A stretch of 64,000 bases of DNA from Epiperipatus broadwayi (lineage: Eukaryota; Onychophora; Udeonychophora; Euonychophora; Peripatidae): assembly GCA_028023455.1 (NCBI GenBank), contig JAQFVV010012530.1:992001-1056000 (forward strand), read 5' to 3'. The notes under the pieces were generated by a model. That model was not told the origin of the DNA, searched no databases, and saw nothing but the letters and a program-made list of their open reading frames with translations. Positions 11,026 to 22,535 of this stretch are shown here, piece after piece (position 1 is the stretch's first letter; every line of letters starts with the position of its first letter). The position numbers were made by a program, and so were the translations under genes.

Positions 11026-11632
11026 CTAAATATATATATACCATAAAAAGAACATATTTATTAAAAAGCATTTATATTTAAACATATAGAAATATTTAGT
11101 ATGTGGAGTTATCCATTTATAATTATTTAATTAAAGAGAAAGAATTTCACCTTTTTAACATATATGTCGTACTGATTTTTATAATAGCTCAATGATGTTG
11201 TATTGAGTACAGAGGAAACTCTCAAACAAAAGATAGTGACTTTACAAAGATAAGTTCTTTATTTAGAACAGTAGCCAACCAAAATTAACTGCCCCAGGCT
11301 AAGAGCAAATGTAAAATTATTAAAACATTAAAAGTTAATAGTTATCTGTATTTACATGGATATTATCTCTTTATTTGTATTCTTTATTATATATATATGC
11401 ATGTATGTATATAGCAAAACCAGTTATCTAATTAATACCTTACAGAACTGTACTATATAATATTATGAAAGAAAGCATTTAAGCACGCTACTAGCTATGG
11501 TGGGTGATGTTTAAAGGTTTAATTCAGATGATAACTAGGTTCTCTTGGATTATGTTCTCTGAGCTTTGTATTATCACTGTTCGCAATTTAGATTTTGAAA
11601 ATATATGCTAGAAATTCTATATACACTATAGC
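11026..11632. other. Start of the 33.9-kb TSC1 intron, 3' end in gene orientation
   Basis: AT-rich intron next to the acceptor of the 10859-11025 exon. It includes an ATATATAT-rich pyrimidine-poor acceptor region and a TATATA/TGTA run at 11390-11415. No gene is recognised. Confidence 0.5.
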
Positions 11633-12095
11633 AGGGGTGGCCAACTTTTGTGATCATAAGATCTACTTTTTATTTAAAAATGTTTTGCGATCAACTTGTT
11701 GTCATAGGCGATCGACTTATCATAGGCACAGTCTAAGTGGAGGGAGGTGTGAAATACATACCATTTTTATATATCTACCTAATAAAAAATAGCAATTATT
11801 TAACAGGCCAAAAAACTCATGTCGGGGGAATTAAAGCAACGTAATATTTAATTCAAATTAGTTACATTAAATCAAAATTAAAAATATTATTTTCAATAAT
11901 GATACACATAGTGGACTTCAACTATCTAGAATTGAAAAAAAAATAGATCAAAAACAAAAATGAAAAAACTTGAAAGTCTTGACTTAATTTGTTTCACTTG
12001 TTACCCGACAGCTCTTGCCAGATTGGCCTCGCGATCGACCAAAAATGGCTTTGCGATCGATCGGTGGGTCACGATCGACTTGTTGGACACCCCTG
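11633..12095. mobile_element. hAT-type MITE with terminal inverted repeats
   Basis: A 463-bp non-autonomous DNA transposon. The left end reads CAGGGGTGGCCAACTT; the right end, read from the other strand, is CAGGGGTGTCCAACAAG. The CAGGGGTG terminus is typical of hAT elements. It is flanked by 8-bp direct repeats, CACTATAG (11625-11632) and CTCTATAG (12096-12103), 7 of 8 identical, which is the hAT target-duplication length. GATCGA motifs recur near both ends in the subterminal regions. There is no transposase reading frame, so mobilisation would need a hAT transposase from elsewhere. Confidence 0.9.
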
Positions 12096-12103
12096 CTCTA
12101 TAG

Positions 12104-12926
12104 CAAATATTACTTCTTTTTTTTTCATAATCGTATTATTCAGTGAATGAATATATATTAGTCATATGTGGGTGCATATTATGAACTATATATATATTCA
12201 GTTGGGATAATTATATAGGTAGTTTCCCCCAAAATAAAACAAAGCAACATTTGTTTTTGTTTTGTTTTTTTTAAAAAAAAAAAACTAGGTGAAAAAACAA
12301 CAACTCTTAATTAAATTTGATGAATGAGGTAAAAAAAATTCAACAAATTTTTGAGAAAGTTAATATTTAAAATCAGAAGTAACATCAGGAAAAATATCTA
12401 TAAGCTATATGAATGTACATTAATTACTTACATGGTTAATCAAACATTATGTTGGTATATATATTGTAATAATTTTCAGTAGCTGGCCACACATTATGAG
12501 TCAAACATAACAAACCATTCAGATGACTTTATAGAAAAATATAAATTCTTTTATAATCAAAAGAAATAGAATTATAATCCAAGATGCATCTGTCTAAAAC
12601 CCCGATATCCTTCAATTACACCTCTTGGAAAAGTTAAATTATAACAGAATCAATCATCCTAGGAATAATGCAACGATAGTGTATTTATAGTTGATGATAC
12701 CAGATGAATAATCATCTATAACCTAAACTGGTTATGATTCAATTTGTATAATTTACACTATTATTACCCATAATGCTAGCTTTATACCAAATGATTAATT
12801 TTCACATGCTGTTAAAATTTTATCAATAAATAAATAAAAAAATATAATAGTTTTAAATGTAGGCAAAATAAATAATCTAATAAAAACAGTTTTTGAACAT
12901 GGTACAAAATGAACATTTATGTTGTT
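12104..12926. other. Intronic sequence, nothing recognised
   Basis: AT-rich intron with homopolymer A and T runs near 12240-12290. No gene or repeat family is recognised. Confidence 0.4.
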
Positions 12927-13420
12927 CATATTAAAACGAGCAAAATTCTCCATACAGTAGTGCTACTCGGTAATCAATGGATGCCAGAAGGCTTGTGCAT
13001 AAAATCCCTATCTAATGCTTACTCATCCACTACTCTCAGACTAGTTTCTAGCTTGTGGCTTTCATCAGTGAGGAGCCTTGGATCAGAGAGCATTGCACCT
13101 AGATCTTAGGATCTAATGCAACCCTCCAGCAGCAACCTTTTATCTCTACTTGACTACAAAACTATGAGCCTAAAATTGAAAAAACAATAATATTTTCAAT
13201 CCAAGCTCATTAGCTTATAAGGGGATATTATATGAGTAGGTACTAGATAGGGATTTTATGTACAAGCCTTTTGGCATCCATTGATTACTCTGGCTTGCAC
13301 TGAATGGTATTTGTGTATGGAGAGTTTTGCCTGTTTTAATAACAGTTAAGAGCAGGCATAAGAAATGGTGATCATGTGATGTTTAGGGGTTGATCATATT
13401 AATTTTAAAATAATAGTTTT
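12927..13420. repeat. Palindromic repeat family, copy 1
   Basis: The left arm contains CTCCATACAGTAGTGC, TCAATGGATGCCAGAAGGC and TTCTAGCTTGTGGCTTTCAT. The right arm repeats the outer part in reverse complement (TAGATAGGGATTTTATG, GCATCCATTGATTACTC, TGTATGGAGAGTTTTGCC). It is followed by a tail shared with other copies, AATAACAGTTAAGAGCAGGC and then AAATGGTGATCATGTGATG. Four copies occur in this window (12.9, 18.8, 21.9 and 43.5 kb). The structure suggests a foldback or MITE-like element; no transposase is encoded and no target duplication could be fixed. Confidence 0.8.
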
Positions 13421-14389
13421 AAGATTAAAATATATAATGTATCCCTTTTTTGATTACAAAAGATATGTCTAAAATCAACATGATTTTCTATATTTGGTAA
13501 AAGAGCAATCTATATTGTCATAAGATTTTTTAGTGTATATTGGTGCAATTCAAATTTTTTCTTCTCTTCTATCCTAAAATTAAAATCAGCTTATAGTTCC
13601 ACTAAATACAAATATATATTACATAGAGAAACAAAGTATTGCAATTCAAATATATATATATAAATTCTAAATATTCAACAATGACATGTACAATGGGATA
13701 AATAATAATAACAAACTTTCAATATAAGTAAAATTAATAATAAGAAATTTAAACTAGATTAAACAAAAAAATATAAACATTTTCACCAAGCAAGATTTTA
13801 GAATTTTGAATTCTAATAGAACTTCAAAAATTTGCATATGACTTTTTTGAGTCTTGAGGGCTAGCTCAAATTACAGGTGTGCACACTTGAGACTATTCAA
13901 ATTATTTTGTATATTTGTGGGGGGAGGGATTCTGATGGGCTGCCTTATACTGACAAATTTCTTCTATTATAAGATTTTTTTTTTTCTTCAAGCAAAAAAA
14001 TTACAATTTTATTATATTTTAACCATGAGATTTTGCAGTTAAGATTATTATATTCAGTCAGTCACATCACAATAGAGGCAAACAGATTCAATAATGAAGA
14101 CAACACTGTCATGTTTTGTATAAATATGTACATTGAAATTCAAATATAATTTTTGTACTCCAGAAAAAGTAAAGAAAATATATTAGAAAAATATATTTTA
14201 GATCGCTAACTGTAACAATGGAAAATATTTACGTATTTGCAATAAGAAAATTACATTTGATAATTGCCAAGTATATTTAATTACAAATATTTCTTGATAC
14301 AATGGAAATTGAAAAAACGAATTAAAAACACTAATAGGACATGCAAGACTGATAATGGTCAAGAATAAATCCTGTATTGCCGGAGGCAA
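13421..14389. other. Intronic sequence, nothing recognised
   Basis: AT-rich intron with (AT)n near 13650-13662 and T runs near 13975-13985. No gene is recognised. Confidence 0.4.
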
Positions 14390-14885
14390 ACCTGTGTGTA
14401 TAAATAGTTTTGAGCAACAAAGTGCGTGGTTCTCATTCCAGAGAATTTACAGAGTGAATGGTTACTGAGAGATTTTAAGTGACAGACATGAGAGAAGCGT
14501 GACAGTGCAGTGCTCTAGTGTGAAACCAAGGTGTTCATGCACAGCAGCAGAACAGGGCAAAAGAGTTTGAGAAACCATGCAGAAGGCAGGCAGTTGTGAA
14601 GTGCATCGTGGGAAGTGCACCAAAAGTTAACTATATATATTGTGCTTGTGTGTAGCGATAACTTATTGATATTAATTACTTTTCATCATTTATTTGTGGT
14701 CATTATCTATTGTTTTAATTGTTGGTATTCAGAGTGCTTGCATTTCGAATAGACAACGAACACTTTAGAACATTAGATAGTTTACAAATCAATAGAGAAG
14801 AACTGAGAATATATCAATTGGCTATAGCAACTTATTGAATGTTGCTATGATATAATATAACTTTGTTCCTACACAGATTATCAGG
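14390..14885 (+). other. Possible solo LTR
   Basis: A block of clearly higher sequence complexity than its neighbours, with a TATAAATAG motif at 14399-14407, a GC-richer middle (14420-14630) and a T-rich second half ending near TTGTTCCTACA (14872-14882). The architecture resembles a Ty3/gypsy LTR (promoter, short R, T-rich U5) with no internal region beside it. No partner LTR or target duplication is seen, so this rests on composition only. Confidence 0.3.
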
Positions 14886-16150
14886 ATCTTTTGGTCTGAT
14901 GATCTCTATCTCTTAAAGTAGCAAATAGAACTTTTTTTTCCACTAGCTTGTGTGAATTTAATAAATAAGTATCAGAATATCAAATCTCCAATGTTTGAAA
15001 ATCCTATTTAAATCTCCTAACTTATGGCATTGCTAAGACCAAATATTAAAACCATTATTTCAAAATTAAGTGTGTATATACTAATCAATTAATTATAAAC
15101 TGTATTAATTAATTAAGTAAATGATCTCCATTTATCATAAATAAACTTAATCATCTATTCACATTTGTCGGACAAATTATTTACCAAATTCTTAATCAAC
15201 TGAATTTCCAACTCTAATCAATTTAAAAACAAAAAATAAGATTGCGAATTTTATCTAAGAAATCATTTAATTTTTTTAACATTATACATTTTTCATTTTA
15301 GTGACTTATTTTTATATATGAAAATCATTACAAATTTTGAATAATATTTATACACTAGTAGAATAAAATTCTGCTGAATACTGAAGTAAATGCTTATACT
15401 TCTAATATTAATTTTCCATCTTCATATTTATAATTTTACTAAAAAATGATAATTAGCAATTCTAGACAATCAATAAAACAATCACACATGGTTTCATTGT
15501 TCAACTTTCTCTCCTAAATAAACAAATAAAATGCTTGCTCTTAAATATTTCTAACTTAAATGCAGATTGTGGGTTTTATTAATTCTCATATATGTACTTT
15601 GATATATTTTGAAATAATAAAGTTCGTTTATTATTAAGCTTGTAATAGCTTAAAATCTAATCATTGGCATATGATTATATATAAGGTACTGCATCTTTTA
15701 TAACAATATACATATAAGATTGAAAATATATAGCTGCCACATAAACAATTAAAATTCTATAGAAACCCATACATCTAAATGTCAATTAAAATATCTTACT
15801 TGTGTAACATCTCAAGAACTTATATGAGAGACAAGTTTAAATTATTGTAACTATATATATAAACATTAGAATTTACAATTTTTCCAATATATCAATAAAT
15901 AGCACCCATAGCTAGCTACAGCATGAATGCTATCTTGAGTAAGCTGACTATACCTTATATATATATCTACTCACAATATTTGCCAGCATATGGAACATAC
16001 TTTTTTCTTCTCAAAATATACCTAAAATATGGGATGTCTTATGCAGTGGTAATCCAAATTATGAGTTGAAATTTCAATCAGTTTAAAACTTCTGATTTAT
16101 ATTAATACATATATATATTAATATATAATATTTAATACAAGTATACAATA
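14886..16150. other. Intronic sequence, nothing recognised
   Basis: AT-rich intron with several short (TA)n runs, for example near 15955-15968. No gene is recognised. Confidence 0.4.
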
Positions 16151-16154
16151 TGTT

Positions 16155-16630
16155 ATATATAGAGCTCGCAAATAAGCTCTTAACAAGCTTTGCAGAATAT
16201 CCCCAGACCGGTTTCTGCTACTGGCATCCTCAGTGAGGTGTCAGAATATTCAAGCATTAGATTAAAAATACCAGGACAAGCCCAGCACTTTATCTAATGT
16301 ATAACTATTACATAGAAAATCTGAAATTTTCAGACATCCATATGTCTTCCAATCCAGGTATCTAACTTAAATAGCCATATGGGACTGAATTAAGTTCAGA
16401 TATACCATATAGCAAAAAATAAAATTACAAAAAAAATCAAGTCAGATGTTACATAACCTAATTTAATAAGCTTGCATTCCAAATGGTATATATAGAGCTT
16501 GCAAATAAGCTCTGAACAAGCTTTGGCAGAGAATGACTGAAAGGAGCTTGAAAGTCTGAGGACTGAGTTCAAATCTCTCTCATATATATATATGAGGACT
16601 GAGTTCAAATCTCTCTCACATATATGTTTG
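16155..16630. repeat. Repeat block with duplicated ends and a short tandem duplication
   Basis: TATATAGAGCTCGCAAATAA near 16155 and TATATAGAGCTTGCAAATAA near 16485 begin two direct repeats that both continue into GCTCT-AACAAGCTTTG. Between them, ATCCCCAGACCGGTTTCTGC and CATCCTCAGTGAGG (16199-16240) resemble the core of the palindromic family at 12.9, 18.8 and 21.9 kb. At 16557-16622 a unit of about 34 bp, TGAGGACTGAGTTCAAATCT and following bases, is repeated twice; GAGTTCAAATC resembles a tRNA-type B box. This suggests a composite of SINE-like and MITE-like sequence, not classified further. Confidence 0.5.
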
Positions 16631-16699
16631 TACACATTCATTCTAAAAGGCTGGATAGGTGAAGGGGATGAGGTTGTAGATAGACAATATGTGGTCTAG

Positions 16700-17145
16700 G
16701 CATCCTGATTGATTGTTAAAGAAACCTGCCTTCCTAGTATGGGATCAGTTTCAGTCACAGAATAGAAGCTGTGAAAAATAAAAATGAACCAACTAAAAAT
16801 TCGATTAGCTGTAATTCCAGATGGCCTAACGAGCTTCAATCTTAGATGACCACATTACTAAACCATTTAAAAGATTCATGAAGAAGAAATGGAATAGTTG
16901 AATGCAGTCTACAAGTTCAGAAAGAAAGAGGCTAGCATTTTTCAGATTTGTGAATGGGTCAAAACTTCATGGGATGCTATGAAACATGAGACAGTTGTAA
17001 AGTCATTTAAGAAATGTGGAATTAATAACTCACTTGATGGTGCAGAGGATGATTTGTTATAGAAAGACTCGGTTTCTGAAGAGGCTTCAAGCAATTCTTC
17101 ATTTAGCTCTGCAGATGAATTTCTGGGTTTTGAAGATGAAGATTA
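16700..17145 (+). pseudogene. Pogo/Tigger-like DDE transposase remnant
   Basis: The C-terminal end of a pogo-family transposase (Tc1/mariner superfamily) is readable in pieces. AFLVWDQFQS (near 16720-16750) carries the second catalytic aspartate. RLAVIPDGLTSF (about 16800-16836) matches the usual AVIPGGLTS segment, and a broken stretch follows. The end is well kept: FQICEWVKTSWDAMKHETVV, then KSFKKCGINNSLDGAEDDLL (about 16938-17058), then an acidic tail DEFLGFEDED with a stop near 17145. Stops near 16850, 16870 and 17060 and frameshifts near 16750 show it is dead. The N-terminal CENPB-type DNA-binding region and terminal repeats are not seen. Confidence 0.82.
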
Positions 17146-18821
17146 AAAGTGGCCTAATTAAAGTGTTTCTTACTTAAATTTTTGTAGATATAAATAACTA
17201 TAAATTTAGTAGAGTAAATCATTATGATAATTCAAGAAAAAATGTAGAAAATTATGTTTTCTTAAAAATATATATTAAAAAATGTGTCTCTTATATGCCG
17301 CTGCATCCTATACACCATTAAATATGATAGTGTAATGATATATAAATTGTAGAATTAATTCTAGTATTTTATTTTAATATATATTATTGTGTCTGATATT
17401 CTATATATACATTCATCATCATCACCATTGCTCTGTGCTGTTTTGATATGGTAGAGTGGCAGACTAAAGATTCCTGGATAGATTTTCAATGAATAAAACA
17501 ATATGATCAATCAAACAGAACTGTTTGGTGCTTGAACACCAGAAAGCCTCCCATGCAACTTATATATGATTATATGTATTATAACAGTCCAGAAGATGTA
17601 GATATAAAGAAAGTACAATATTCTATTACACCTCATAATAGATCTGGTTCCACTGGTAACTGCCTGAAACTTTTGGAAAAAAGAATAAAATCATCATCAG
17701 AAGTAAATATGCCATAAGCCTAGTATTATCAGCCAATCAACAAGATTCATCATTTGTGATTGTAATTTAAAAAGGTATGTTATAAATTCTTAGACTAATC
17801 ACCACTAAATGTCAATCATGAGGTATAATATTATAAAAGAGCAAATATTCTGGGATCATTAACTTCTGTAAGCATTAATTGTTGATTATTATCAATGCTC
17901 AGGGCCATCTGGTATCATGAGTTTATTGGTCACATATAAATTAATAATCATCATGAAACATAATAAACATATGAAATTTAATATAATCTTCAGCACATGA
18001 AGGCCTTCTGAATAATTCTGAAGAGAATTATATAGATATCCATAGACATATCCCAAACTCGAGTATGTCCAGAGTTAACACTTTGGATTGTAAAAACCTA
18101 TGTGAATAAAGTGGAATCCACTATTAAATAAATTCACTGGAATAATTTTAAATAGTATTAATAAATTTATTAATTAGTTAGTTAGTAGTAATAACAGTAA
18201 AAAATTAAGGATCTGATAAATATTCTCAAATAATTCAAATAAATTATATCTGACTTTGATTTGCATGTATGTAATAATATTTAAATCATAATTAAATGTG
18301 AGTTATAAATGGTCTTAAATACATAAATAAAAAACAGACATACAATATATGCCCGTTATTAATTATAACCTATCTTAAATTTTATAGATTAAATTATTTT
18401 CGTTAACTTCGAGGATTAATCACAGAAGCCACCTTTTCACATATATTGAAGCAATTTTCTAATATCAGTTTATTTTAAATATTTATTAGCATTCTTCAAA
18501 AAAATAATAAATAATCATATAGTTTTATTGTTTAAAAGTTCATAAGAAATTTGAGCACTGGAAATTCCAGTACTGAAACTGATCAGAGGGCCTGAGAAAA
18601 AAACAGAAATCCACAATTAATTAATCAAAATGATAAAAATTAAAATTGAGCAATATATTGGGAGGAAAACCATATTAAGAATTTTTTTTAAAAATAAGAT
18701 AATTAAAAATTGATCTCTGAAACAGTGACCAAACAAAGATCGGGGCAGAACAAGACTGACAGGGGCAAAAAAGGCAGGGTACTATTATATGAAAAAATAA
18801 TTAACCAAGATGCAACAACAG
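17146..18821. other. Intronic sequence, nothing recognised
   Basis: AT-rich intron. A short CATCATCATCACCATTG run lies at 17413-17430. A 61-codon open stretch at 17532-17717 has no recognisable domain and is probably chance. No gene is supported. Confidence 0.4.
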
Positions 18822-19235
18822 TAGCAAACTCTCCATACATTAGTGCCATTCAGTGCAAGCTTTAATAATTAATGGATGCAAGAAGATGTGTGCATAAATT
18901 CCCTATCTAGTGTCTACTCATCCAAAATCCCCAGACCAATTTCTAGCTTGTGGCTTTCATCAGTGAGAAGCCTTGGATCTCAAAGCACTGTATCTAGATC
19001 TTAAGATCTAATACAACCTTAACATCTAGATGCAGTCAATCCTAAGACCTAAATGCAATTTTTTTCAGATCCAAGATTCCCAGCTGATGAAAGCCACAAG
19101 CTAGAACCTAATCTGGGGATATTGGATGAGTAGGCACAAGACAGAAATTTTATGCACCAATATTGTGTCCATTGATTACTAAGACTTGCACACTGAGTGG
19201 CACTACTGTATGGAAAGTTAACATATGGTAATGAT
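18822..19235. repeat. Palindromic repeat family, copy 2
   Basis: This copy begins AACTCTCCATACATTAGTGC and carries the shared core TTCTAGCTTGTGGCTTTCAT (18942-18961). The reverse-complement arm follows (GATGAAAGCCACAAGCTAGA near 19085-19104), ending in GTGGCACTACTGTATGGAAA near 19199-19217. The family tail (TTATTAACAGC and onward) is missing here but appears at 21025-21050, after the two LINE fragments. That suggests the LINE sequence was inserted into the right end of this repeat. Confidence 0.75.
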
Positions 19236-20165
19236 GCATTTGTGTTAGTAAAGGGGTATTAGATTATTTAAAAAAAGTTCAAAGGGAAGTAGGAAGACAT
19301 GCATTAGATTCAGATGTATGGACAGCAAAGGAGGTAATTCAAGGAGAAATGGGATGATCAAATTTTCATATGAGAGGTGCAGAAAGCAAAATGAAAATGT
19401 TTGGTAGATTGCAGTTTATGGATAATAAAAGAATAGCTAAAATAGTATTTAATTGGGTTATGAGTAAGGGGCAGGTAACAAGATGGGTGAGAAAGATAAT
19501 GTGGTATGCAAAAGATTTGGATAAACAATTTATATCAGTATATTTGTACAAAAGATGGGATGATTGTGTTAAGGGGATCATTGAGTGTTGTAGTAGTAAG
19601 GAATGGGATAAAAGAATAGATTTATTAATAAAGAATAGGAGTTAGAGAGATGGGAGAAATAGTATGGAGAGTAAAAAGAGTTTAAATATATATAGAAATA
19701 AACAGAATATTAGGTGCGAGTTAACATATGATAATAGTAAGGAAAGTAGTTTATTGTTTAAGGCTCAAATGGGATCTTTAGCAACAAGAGAATATATGTA
19801 AATGGAAAAATATGGGTGATTTATTTTGTAAATTATGTAAGGAAGGAATAGAAAATATTAGGCATTTGTTAATTGAATGTAAATGCTTGAAACCAGAAAG
19901 GTTACATATAATGAAGTTATGGAAGAATAAATATGAAAAAAGTGAATTATTGTTTTCTATGCTGGGTTTGGAAAAAGATAAGGGGGATTTAGATATAAAG
20001 GGCATAGAGTTGACCAAGACTATGTGGTGGAAATGGGATGGAGCAGGATATGGGAAAACTTAGAGTGGGGAATGGAAAATTAAGTGGTAACAGGTTTATC
20101 TGGGCATAATTGCTGAGACATTCTTGACTTCGTTTAAGGAGAAGCCACAATACATCACATCACAT
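19236..20165 (+). mobile_element. LINE 3' fragment, unit 1
   Basis: The C-terminal part of a non-LTR retrotransposon ORF2 beyond the reverse transcriptase. Readable pieces include KVQREVGRHALDSDVWTAKE, KMFGRLQFMDNKRIAK (about 19397-19444) and a C-terminal zinc-knuckle-like motif CKLCKEGIENIRHLLIEC (about 19830-19884). The last coding word is MWWKWDGAGYGK before a stop near 20061. The 3' end is rich in CATCACATCACAT (20152-20165), a repeat tail. Stops near 19350 and 19645 break the frame. It is not RTE, whose C-terminus differs; the clade is not assigned. Confidence 0.75.
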
Positions 20166-21026
20166 TACTTATGCAGATGTGTGGATGGCAAAAGAGGCAA
20201 TTCAAGGAGAAATGGAATGGTCAAGTTTTTATATGAAAGATGCAAAAAGTAAAATGAAAGTGTCAATAGATTGCAGTTTATGGATAATAAGAGAATAGCC
20301 AAAATAATATTTAATTGGGTTATGAGTAAAGGGCAGGCAACAAGATAAGTGAGAAAGGTGATATGGTATGCAGAAATTTGGATAAAGGATTAATGGCATT
20401 ATACTTATACAAAAAATATGATGATTGTGCTAGAATTGTTGAATGTTATAGTGGCAAGGAATGGAATAGAAGAATAGGGAGTTGGAGAACTAGTATGGAG
20501 AATAAAAAGAGTTTAAATATACATAGAAGTAAACAGAATATTGGGTGCAAGTTAATTTATGATAATAGCAAGAAAAATAGTTTACTGTTTAAAGTTCAAA
20601 CAGGATATTTAGCAACAAGGGACTATACACATAAATGAAAAAATATGGGTGAATTTAGTCTGTAAGTTGTGTAAGGAAAGCATAGAAAATATTAGGCATC
20701 TGTTAATTGAATGAAAATGCCTGCAAGCAGAAAGGGTACAAATAATGAAATTGTGGAAAAATAATTATAAACAAAGTGATTATACAGAAAGTGGGTTTTT
20801 GGTTTTTATGGTGGGTTTGGGAAAAGATAAGGGGGATTTATATATAAAGGCCATGGAGTTGACAAAGATTACATTGTGGAAATGGGATGGAACAGGATAG
20901 AGAAGAATATGGAAAAAACTTAGGACAGAGAACAGAAAGGGGAGGTAAAGTGGCTAACAGGTTTCTCTGGGCATAGTGGCCGAGAGATTCCAGACTCTGA
21001 ATAAGGAGAAGCAACAGTGCATCACA
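20166..21026 (+). mobile_element. LINE 3' fragment, unit 2, tandem to unit 1
   Basis: A second copy of the same LINE 3' region directly follows the tail of unit 1 in the same orientation. It starts about 70 bp further into the sequence than unit 1 does. Corresponding words are seen throughout, for example NKKSLNIHRSKQNIGCKL (about 20502-20556) against the equivalent in unit 1, and the zinc-knuckle region near 20655-20715 with a stop replacing the last cysteine region. The end is CATCACATCGCATAC (21009-21026). Several frameshifts make it non-functional. It could be a second insertion into the tail of the first, or a tandem duplication. Confidence 0.75.
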
Positions 21027-21944
21027 TCGCATACTGTTATTAACAGCTTAAGTAAGCATAGTAAATTATGATCCTGTGATGTTTTGGTGATGTTTTGATG
21101 AATTTGAGCTCAAATTCAAGGAAGCAAAAAAAATAAATAAATAAAACGTTTTTGGTGAAGCTGAAATAAATCATTAAAAAAATACAACAAATAAAAGAAT
21201 TTATAAATTCAAAATCAAAAATTGCATTTAAAAATAGTGTACTAGTACTAAGAAGAATTTTTTTTGTTTGTTTAAATAAACAGCAGTTAATAATATTATT
21301 TAAATATACAGCAGTTAATAGCATTATTTAAATAAACTGGTAAGAAATCAGTGAATATGACAAGAGTAAAACAAAAATACAAAAAAAAAAATTCAGTCAT
21401 CAATTTAGAAAAACTTGTAAATATTTATTACTCCTGGAAGAAAAAAGAAATAAACTTGTCTTCAAATTGCAATACTGTTAATTGCTTTAAAATGGATAAT
21501 GAAAAAAATTGGCACGTTAAGGATAAATTTAAGATGTGGGAATAGCAAAGCATCTTTACTCTAATTAATATTTTTGTATTTGTTGTGAGCTAATAAAAAT
21601 TCTAAATGGATTAGTAATAATTTTTTTTTTCATTTGTGAAAAACTTAATTTTTGATAAAGATCATTTTAGAATGTTTTAGTAAATCAAAGTTTGGATCTT
21701 GATTTTAAACTTAACTGATAAATGAAAGAAAAGTCCCTATATTTAATATACCAATGATTACAATTAAATATTCCTATTTTTGACATTCATAAATATATAT
21801 ATAAAGATTGCTGCAATCAGATAAAGCAGAATTTCATACAAATTTAATGCAAAGTAAATAGAAATTTTGATCAGATAGTGATCAGATTAGTGAAGATGGA
21901 AAAAGTAATATTCTTGATATACAGAAAATATTATGAAAACAGAC
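21027..21944. other. Intronic sequence after LINE pair
   Basis: It begins with TGTTATTAACAGCTTAAGTA (21025-21044), the tail of the palindromic repeat family, separated from copy 2 by the LINE units. The rest is AT-rich; two near-identical TTAAATAAACAGCAGTTAAT and TTAAATATACAGCAGTTAAT words occur at 21271-21318. No gene is recognised. Confidence 0.45.
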
Positions 21945-22535
21945 AAAACTCTTCATACAGTAGTGCCACTCAGTGCAAGCCAGAGTAATCAATGGATGCC
22001 AGAAGGCTTGTGCATAAATTTCCTTATCTAGTGCCTACTCATCCAATATCCCCAGACTAGTTTCTAGCTTGTGGCTTTCATCAGTGAGGAGCCTTGGATC
22101 TGAGAGCACTGAACCTAGATCTTAAGATCTAATGCAACCCTCCAGCATCCAAGTTCATTAGCTTATATAGTCATAGATCTATATGACTATATAAGCTAAT
22201 GAGCTTGGATTGAAAATATTACTGTATTTTCAATTTTAGACTCATCATTTTGTAATTAAGTAGAGATAATAGGTGGCTGATGGAGGGTTGCAGTAGATCC
22301 TAAGATCTAGGTACAGTGCTGTCAGATCCAAGGCTCCTCACTGATGAAAGCCACAAGCTAGAAACTAGTCTGGGGATAATGGATGAGTAGGCACTAGATA
22401 GGGATTTTATGCACAAGTCTTCTGGCATCCATTGATTATTCTGGCTTGCACTGAGTGGCACTGCTATATGGAAAGTTTTGCCTATTTTAATAACAGTTAT
22501 GAGCAAGCGTAAGAAATGGTGATTATGTGATATGT
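21945..22535. repeat. Palindromic repeat family, copy 3, the most complete
   Basis: A near-complete palindrome. The left arm starts AAAACTCTTCATACAGTAGT (21951) and the right arm ends with its reverse complement near 22476. The centre lies around 22175-22180, at an AGATCT flanked by ATATAGTCAT and ATGACTATAT. Both arms contain the core TTCTAGCTTGTGGCTTTCAT or its complement. The tail AATAACAGTTATGAGCAAGC and AAATGGTGATTATGTGA follows on the right only, so the copy has an asymmetric 3' part. No coding capacity; arms of over 200 bp would form a hairpin in RNA. Confidence 0.82.

Noticed and set aside
17532-17717. 61-codon plus-strand frame
   Set aside because: No domain, no splice context and opposite to the host gene; length is within chance expectation.
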